Shown piece by piece: positions 59,472 to 64,000 of a DNA stretch of 64,000 nucleotides. Each line of letters starts with the position of its first letter. The first letter of the stretch is position 1. Position numbers and translations under genes: made by a program. The DNA comes from JBHIDJ01 sp046760105 (GTDB taxonomy: Bacteria > Pseudomonadota > Gammaproteobacteria > Acidiferrobacterales > SPGG2), in contig JBHIDJ010000005.1 of the NCBI GenBank assembly GCA_046760105.1, positions 1 through 64,000 of the forward strand, in the 5' to 3' direction. The notes under the pieces are model-generated. The model did no database searches. It worked only from the letters and a program-made list of their open reading frames with translations, and had not been told where the DNA came from.

Positions 59472-60137
59472 CTATTCGCGTTTGATGGGGCCGCTCATCT
59501 CTACTTCCTCGATGAAGACAGGGTCCTCATCGACCTTTGTTTGCAGCGGCAACAGATTCAGCTTGCGCACGGTAGCACTTACGACCTTTTCGGCCTTGGC
59601 GGCTTGCGCCGCCTTAAACGCTGGGCCAGGTTGCTCGCGAGAAGTTACCGATGCCTCGCCTTCCAGTTGACTTCCGGTCTCGCGCAAGCTTGCTGCCTTC
59701 AGCGCCTCAGTGACAACAATCGTTCGCCAGGAGCTTCGGTTCGGAGCGCTAGATCGGACGCCATTAGAATCGCTCAGTTGATCGACGTCAGCGATATGTG
59801 CACGCAGTCGAGCTTCCGCAGCGCGAGCGCGTTGTTCAACAACTCCGGCCTTGGCGGCCCTGGCGGCGCGCTGAGCACGGGTGGCCATTAACAGTTTGCG
59901 TTCACTTTGCGGGTCTTGCAAGACAGCTTGTACCGCTTCCTTGGCAACCTCGACCGCCTGTTCGGCACGCGCAGCCAGATACTCTTCAATGAGCTGTTCT
60001 TCCCGCGCGGCCTGCTCCAGGGCCAACTGCGGATCTTCCAGATACAGCGGGTTAAAGACATAGCCGCAAGCACAATGAACAGCGGCGGCAGAGTTCGTGG
60101 CCTCACACTCAGGGCAAGCCTTATCGAAGGTACTCAA
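59472..60137 (-). CDS. Zinc-ribbon coiled-coil protein (family member 3)
   Basis: This 221-residue protein shares the family N-terminus: LSTFDKACPECEATNSAAAV, then HCACGYVFNPLYLEDPQLAL. It also shares the AREEQLIEEYLAARAEQAVE helix, the RSSWRTIVVTEALKAASL segment and PGPAFKAAQAAKAEKVVSAT with member 2. The C-terminal ribbon of the other members is missing and replaced by an acidic end (VDEDPVFIEEVEMSG). I place the start at the TTG at 60137, aligned with the other members and preceded by TGAGGA; longer in-frame sequence to 60248 has no counterpart. Function unknown. Confidence 0.7.
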   Translation of the reverse strand: MSTFDKACPECEATNSAAAVHCACGYVFNPLYLEDPQLALEQAAREEQLIEEYLAARAEQAVEVAKEAVQAVLQDPQSERKLLMATRAQRAARAAKAGVVEQRARAAEARLRAHIADVDQLSDSNGVRSSAPNRSSWRTIVVTEALKAASLRETGSQLEGEASVTSREQPGPAFKAAQAAKAEKVVSATVRKLNLLPLQTKVDEDPVFIEEVEMSGPIKRE

Positions 60138-60409
60138 ATCGATGTCCTCACGCCAGGTTAAAAGCCCTTGACCTGTGTTTGAACCAATGCGGGTTAACAA
60201 GCGAGGATGCTGGGTGGTCGGGGCGCCGATGTACGCGGCACAACTCATTCCCTGAGGCAGTTGTCCTGCATGAAGAACCCGTCCATAGGTCTTTCCTCAC
60301 TTAACTATGGCACACGCGCGTTAAGGCGACAGCGGCTCCGGATAATCGCCGAAGATTATCGGACAAATGGTCTTAAATACGTGTACTTACGTGATTCCAG
60401 AGATCGCAA

Positions 60410-60637
60410 TCACGATGCAGGCTTGTCGCCGCTCCCAGGCACAGCCGCCTCAGCTGCTTGGAATCCGACCCTTGAATGGGTCCCATCACAGAACGGTTTG
60501 GTGGTTGAACCGCCGCAGCGACACAAGGCGAATGGGCGCCGCATGACCTGATACTCATTGCCGTTCCAGTCGACCAGCTGTACGTCATCACCTTCCACGA
60601 GATACGGTCCGTTTTGCTTAACAGTAATCTTGATCAT
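60410..60637 (-). CDS. CDGSH-type iron-sulfur protein
   Basis: This 75-residue protein contains the CDGSH [2Fe-2S] motif FALCRCGGSTTKPFCDGTHS, with three Cys and one His ligand. The upstream half (MIKITVKQNGPYLVEGDDVQ) is typical of the small bacterial form. It has GGGGGAT before the ATG. It lies 90 bases downstream of ilvD, on the same strand, which is notable because IlvD needs an Fe-S cluster. A role in cluster transfer or redox sensing is possible, not shown. Confidence 0.88.
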   Translation of the reverse strand: MIKITVKQNGPYLVEGDDVQLVDWNGNEYQVMRRPFALCRCGGSTTKPFCDGTHSRVGFQAAEAAVPGSGDKPAS

Positions 60638-60663
60638 CTTATCCCCCTTTCACCCCTCCCTGA

Positions 60664-60684
60664 CCCTCCCCATTCTGGGGAGGG
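60664..60684. other. Hairpin between ilvD and the CDGSH gene
   Basis: CCCTCCCC and GGGGAGGG pair fully around ATTCT in the 90-base gap. It resembles the common 'CCCTCCCC...GGGGAGGG' dispersed element and could cut or stabilise the ilvD transcript. Confidence 0.4.
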
Positions 60685-60727
60685 AACAGCAAAGAATGTG
60701 CTAACCTTCTTCACCACGAGGAAGGAG

Positions 60728-62407
60728 CTATTCATCGGTTACACAACCTTCGCTCGCATTCTTGACATTCTTTATATACTTGAACAACGTGCCGCGTGTT
60801 GCCTTGTAAGCTGGCATTGTCCATGCTGCACGACGTTTTGCCATTTCTTCATCACTGATATCAACCGCAAGGGTATTGTTACCGGCGTCGATGGTTATGA
60901 CGTCGCCATCTCTAACCAACGCAATGGGACCGCCTTCCTGTGCCTCGGGCACAATGTGACCAATGATGAGGCCGTGCGAACCTCCCGAAAAACGTCCGTC
61001 CGTAATAAGCGCGACGTCTTGACCCAACCCTGCTCCCATGATCGCGGATGTGGGTGTGAGCATCTCGGGCATGCCAGGACCACCTTTCGGTCCCTCATAG
61101 CGAATGACAATTACGTCGCCCTTGCCGATCTCGTTGCGCTCGAGCGCTCCGAGCATGTCCTCTTCCGAATCGTAAACCTTGGCTGGCCCGGAAAAGCGTT
61201 CGCCCTCCTTGCCAGTAATCTTCGCTACCGCACCGCCGGGTGCGAGATTACCCCGCAAGATCTGGATATGACCGGTTTTCTTCGTTGGATGGTCAAGCGA
61301 ATGAATGACATCCTGATCTTCCTTGAGTCCGGGTACACCCGCCAAGTTCTCGGCGACCGTGCGCCCAGTCACAGTAAGACAGTCGCCGTTGAGTAGACCC
61401 TGTTCCAGCAAGTACTTCATGACTGCAGGAACCCCGCCCACATTATGCAGGTCTTCCATCACGTACTTGCCACTGGGCTTGAGGTCTCCCAGGTAGGGCA
61501 CGCGGTCGCTTACGGCCTGGAAGTCGTCAATCGCGAGCGCCACGTCCACCGCACGGGCCATCGCGATCAAATGCAACACCGCATTGGTGGAGCCGCCTAG
61601 CACCATGACTATCACCATCGCGTTCTCGAACGCCTCGCGCGTCATGATATCTCGCGGCTTAATGTCCTTCTCGAGAAGGGTGCAGATAGCCTCCCCCGCC
61701 TGATAACACTCTTCCAGCTTTTTTGGATCAACCGCCGGCGTGGACGAACTGTGAGGTAGTGACATACCCAAGGCCTCGATTGCGGAGGCCATGGTGTTTG
61801 CCGTGTACATGCCACCACACGCACCGGGTCCGGGGCAGGCGTTTCGCACAATCGCCTGGCGGCTGTCCTCGTCTATCTTACCCGCGATGAACTCACCATA
61901 GCTTTGAAACGCCGATACCACGTCCAGCGTTCGATTATCCCAATACCCAGGCTTTATCGTTCCACCATATATCATAAGCGCAGGACGGTTGAGCCGGCCC
62001 ATGGCCATCACACAACCTGGCATGTTCTTATCGCATCCGGGTATCGAGATATTGGCGTCGTACCACTGACCACTCATCACGGTCTCGATCGAATCGGCAA
62101 TAAGATCACGCGACTGCAACGAGAAACTCATGCCATCTGTACCCATGGTAATGCCGTCGCTCACGCCCACAGTGTTGAAGCGCATACCCACCAAACCAGC
62201 GGCGACCACTCCTTCCTTGACCTTCGCCGCTAGATCGTTCAGGTGCATGTTGCAGGTATTGCCCTCCCACCAGACAGTAGCGATACCGACCTCCGGCTTG
62301 TTCATGTCCTCATCGGTCATGCCGGTGCCGTAGAGCATGGCCTGGGAGGCCCCCTGAGATTTGACTTGAGTGATACGGGAGCTGAATTTATTCAGTTGTC
62401 GGGCCAT
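60728..62407 (-). CDS. ilvD: Dihydroxy-acid dehydratase
   Basis: IlvD makes the 2-keto acids of valine and isoleucine. The 559 residues show the Fe-S ligand regions SIPGCDKNMPGCVMAMGRLN and NACPGPGACGGMYTANTMAS. Family landmarks are LGGSTNAVLHLIAMARAVDV and the C-terminal LITDGRFSGGSHGLIIGHIV. The third Cys of GACGGMYT is the usual cluster ligand. The start has GCGGAG seven bases upstream. It is divergent from rluF across about 460 bases. Confidence 0.95.
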   Translation of the reverse strand: MARQLNKFSSRITQVKSQGASQAMLYGTGMTDEDMNKPEVGIATVWWEGNTCNMHLNDLAAKVKEGVVAAGLVGMRFNTVGVSDGITMGTDGMSFSLQSRDLIADSIETVMSGQWYDANISIPGCDKNMPGCVMAMGRLNRPALMIYGGTIKPGYWDNRTLDVVSAFQSYGEFIAGKIDEDSRQAIVRNACPGPGACGGMYTANTMASAIEALGMSLPHSSSTPAVDPKKLEECYQAGEAICTLLEKDIKPRDIMTREAFENAMVIVMVLGGSTNAVLHLIAMARAVDVALAIDDFQAVSDRVPYLGDLKPSGKYVMEDLHNVGGVPAVMKYLLEQGLLNGDCLTVTGRTVAENLAGVPGLKEDQDVIHSLDHPTKKTGHIQILRGNLAPGGAVAKITGKEGERFSGPAKVYDSEEDMLGALERNEIGKGDVIVIRYEGPKGGPGMPEMLTPTSAIMGAGLGQDVALITDGRFSGGSHGLIIGHIVPEAQEGGPIALVRDGDVITIDAGNNTLAVDISDEEMAKRRAAWTMPAYKATRGTLFKYIKNVKNASEGCVTDE

Positions 62408-62722
62408 CGTTTTCTCCGCAGGTTTCTACCAAAAAAGGACGTGGTCCAATGTATCTCCCCCCAACGGTGCCGCCGGAGACAGCGACTGCGAGCACTTAGG
62501 ACCAGACAGTCCAGACGCGGGGGACCGGTAAGCTACTATCATACCACCGTTTTTTAGCGCTGATATTGCGATCGCCTATGTTCGCGGTGACGTCTCGTCT
62601 ACATACCAGTCGATCGCTTGCAGGATGACGTTACCACCGGATCGGTAAAAAATACGGTCGATTTGCAGGGCACAGCTCTCATCTAAAAATAACTCCGAGC
62701 TCATTATCCTTCCAAAAAGAGA

Positions 62723-62875
62723 ATGGAAGATTTATGGCGTCTAACCGTCGATGGCCATATATTACAAGTATCTGATAGCGGCTCCGCACTCATACGACGA
62801 GCGCTAAGGCTACGACAACTCATCGTTACCGTGTTATTGTTTCGGCCGCACAAAGCAGTCATTGTCGCGCCGTGA
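62723..62875 (+). CDS. Possible 50-residue leader ORF overlapping rluF
   Basis: An ATG at 62723 opens MEDLWRLTVDGHILQVSDSG and continues as a basic, hydrophobic segment to a TGA at 62873-62875. That stop overlaps the GTG start of rluF by four bases (GTGA), the geometry of translational coupling. A weak AAAGAGA lies upstream. No family is recognised. The remaining bases 62408-62722 show no gene and presumably hold the ilvD and rluF promoters. Confidence 0.3.
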   Translation: MEDLWRLTVDGHILQVSDSGSALIRRALRLRQLIVTVLLFRPHKAVIVAP

Positions 62876-63609
62876 CGGAAGAACGAATCCGCCTGTCAAA
62901 ACTTATGACCGATCAGGGGTTGTGCTCCCGGCGCGAGGCCGATGCGTTCATCGAACGCGGCTGGGTATATGTCGATGGGAAGAGAATCAGGACACTCGGC
63001 ACTAAAATCTTTCCAAGTCAGGTCATCACACTGAATAAGCAGGCCCGTGCCTGGCAAACGCAGACGGTTACGATCTTACTCAACAAGCCCGTCGGCTATG
63101 TGTCAGGTCAAGCCGAAAAAGGGTATCGATCGGCAGCTTCGTTAATCAATAAAGAAAACAGGTTTCGGGGTGATTCTAGCAGCCAACAGTTTCGTGCGGC
63201 GCACCTAAAAAGCCTCGCTCCCGCGGGGAGACTCGACATCGACTCGGCCGGCCTTTTGGTTCTAACCCAGGATGGTCGCATTGCGAGGCAACTAGTCGGC
63301 AGGAACAAATCAACTGAAAAGGAATATCTAGTGCGTGTACAGGGCGACTTGAGCAAGAAAGGCTTAGCGTTGTTACGCCACGGCTTGTCGCTTGATGGCA
63401 AGCCGTTAGCGCCGGCTGGCGTCTCTTGGGTCAACCAAGATCAACTTAAGTTCATCCTGACGGAAGGGAGAAAACGGCAGATCCGGCGTATGTGTGAGCA
63501 AGTTGGCCTCAAAGTAACGGCTTTAAAGCGCGTGCGCATCGGCAATGTGCGACTAGCCAATCTACCAGTGGGTCAGTGGCGCTATCTCGGCGCAGGCGAA
63601 GATTTCTGA
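62872..63609 (+). CDS. rluF: RsuA-family pseudouridine synthase, RluF-like
   Basis: This 245-residue enzyme has an S4 domain (LSKLMTDQGLCSRREADAFI) and a catalytic domain with the nucleophile Asp in LAPAGRLDIDSAGLLVLTQD. The C-terminal TEGRKRQIRRMCEQVGLKV block identifies the RsuA/RluF branch. RluF modifies U2604 of 23S rRNA; RluB or RluE are alternatives, but the short linker and the RIGNVRLANLPVGQWRYL ending favour RluF. The start is GTG. Confidence 0.85.
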   Translation: MTEERIRLSKLMTDQGLCSRREADAFIERGWVYVDGKRIRTLGTKIFPSQVITLNKQARAWQTQTVTILLNKPVGYVSGQAEKGYRSAASLINKENRFRGDSSSQQFRAAHLKSLAPAGRLDIDSAGLLVLTQDGRIARQLVGRNKSTEKEYLVRVQGDLSKKGLALLRHGLSLDGKPLAPAGVSWVNQDQLKFILTEGRKRQIRRMCEQVGLKVTALKRVRIGNVRLANLPVGQWRYLGAGEDF

Positions 63610-63684
63610 TGTTGGCGCGTGTGGATTTAACATGCCTTCACTTTCGCCGGTGGACTGTGGCATTCATTATGAGGCAATAACGAA

Positions 63685-64000
63685 TTGTATAAGCTCTTGC
63701 GCCCGCTATTATTTCTGCTCGATGCAGAACGTAGTCACCAATTTGCATTTCTGCTGTTGCGCATTGCCTACCTGATACCCGGCATCGGGGCGCTTGTGCG
63801 CTTACTACTCGCGCGGCGCACACCGCAACTGCCGGTCGAAGTAATGGGCCTGCACTTCCCAAACCCAGTGGGTCTGGCTGCTGGCCTCGACAAGAATGCA
63901 CGATACGTTCGTGAATTAACGGATTTCGGTTTCGGTTGGTTGGAACTTGGCACGGTCACACCCCGGCCGCAACCAGGTAACCCTAAGAAGCGTCTGTTCC
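63685..64000 (+). CDS. pyrD: Dihydroorotate dehydrogenase, class 2 (5' part only)
   Basis: The window ends inside this gene; 105 codons are visible. The TTG start at 63685 has GAGG about ten bases upstream. The N-terminal membrane-association helices (YKLLRPLLFLLDAERSHQF, then AFLLLRIAYLIPGIGALVRL) precede the flavin-domain opening VMGLHFPNPVGLAAGLDKNA and LGTVTPRPQPGNPKKRLF. These match class 2 PyrD, which passes electrons to quinone during pyrimidine synthesis. The rest lies outside the window. Confidence 0.92.
   Translation, partial: MYKLLRPLLFLLDAERSHQFAFLLLRIAYLIPGIGALVRLLLARRTPQLPVEVMGLHFPNPVGLAAGLDKNARYVRELTDFGFGWLELGTVTPRPQPGNPKKRLF

Overview
The window reads as a 64 kb chromosomal segment of a gammaproteobacterium with an aerobic, respiratory metabolism. 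Evidence for this is the bamD/nadE pairing, the aat-bpt-infA-clpA-clpS-cspD block, a sucA-sucB-lpd operon, E. coli-like dppABCDF, RluD/RluF-type pseudouridine synthases and membrane-type pyrD. The cytochrome c4-like and P460-like proteins would fit a Chromatiales- or Acidiferrobacterales-like lineage, but that placement is inference. I see no rRNA, no confident tRNA, no complete insertion sequence, no prophage and no CRISPR array.

Layout. 1-5.2 kb: a hairpin-rich edge, rluD, bamD, nadE and a FemAB/GNAT-like protein. 5.2-10.2 kb: an N-degron block (aat, bpt, infA, clpA, clpS, cspD) in which two aminoacyl transferases, the ClpS adaptor and the ClpA unfoldase sit together. 10.3-14.8 kb: mnmA, a purB with an extra N-terminal HTH-like domain where hflD would usually be, a membrane protein with a basic tail, a PLD-like protein and an NlpC/P60 lipoprotein. 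14.8-15.2 kb: a decayed secretin-like gene. 15.5-21.4 kb: the 2-oxoglutarate dehydrogenase operon with an inverted repeat between sucB and lpd.

21.4-28.5 kb is the least ordinary part. It holds a 610-residue protein with zinc ribbons at both ends behind a near-perfect sigma-54 promoter, a DHCR24-like FAD oxidase, a dynamin-like GTPase, a 27-residue membrane miniprotein and a perfect 32-bp palindrome. 28.5-35 kb: a NahK-like kinase, an isocitrate dehydrogenase carrying a C-terminal CBS pair, an M1 peptidase and a ChaN-PDZ lipoprotein. 35.2-37.6 kb: a compact operon of two DUF1538 membrane proteins (UmpAB antiporter family) plus a PII-like protein and a CBS protein. 37.7-45.2 kb: fadD and dppABCDF. 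45.4-51.4 kb: a sigma-factor remnant, then periplasmic redox proteins (diheme cytochrome c, cytochrome P460, DUF3179, TlpA-like), a pentapeptide protein and an SDR. 51.5-60.7 kb: DUF6502 and DUF5666 proteins, a metallo-beta-lactamase-fold hydrolase, an adenylate cyclase-TPR protein, two further members of the zinc-ribbon family flanking a PQQ-type sugar dehydrogenase, and a CDGSH protein. 60.7-64 kb: ilvD, rluF and the start of pyrD.

The best candidate for something undescribed is the three-member zinc-ribbon/coiled-coil family (21.7, 57.1 and 59.5 kb). All five ribbons share the same C-x2-C-x10-C-x-C-G spacing, and all three members start at non-ATG codons. Next come the HTH-PurB and Icd-CBS fusions and the DUF1538/PII/CBS operon. 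All assignments come from reading the sequence and from family knowledge; no database search was run.
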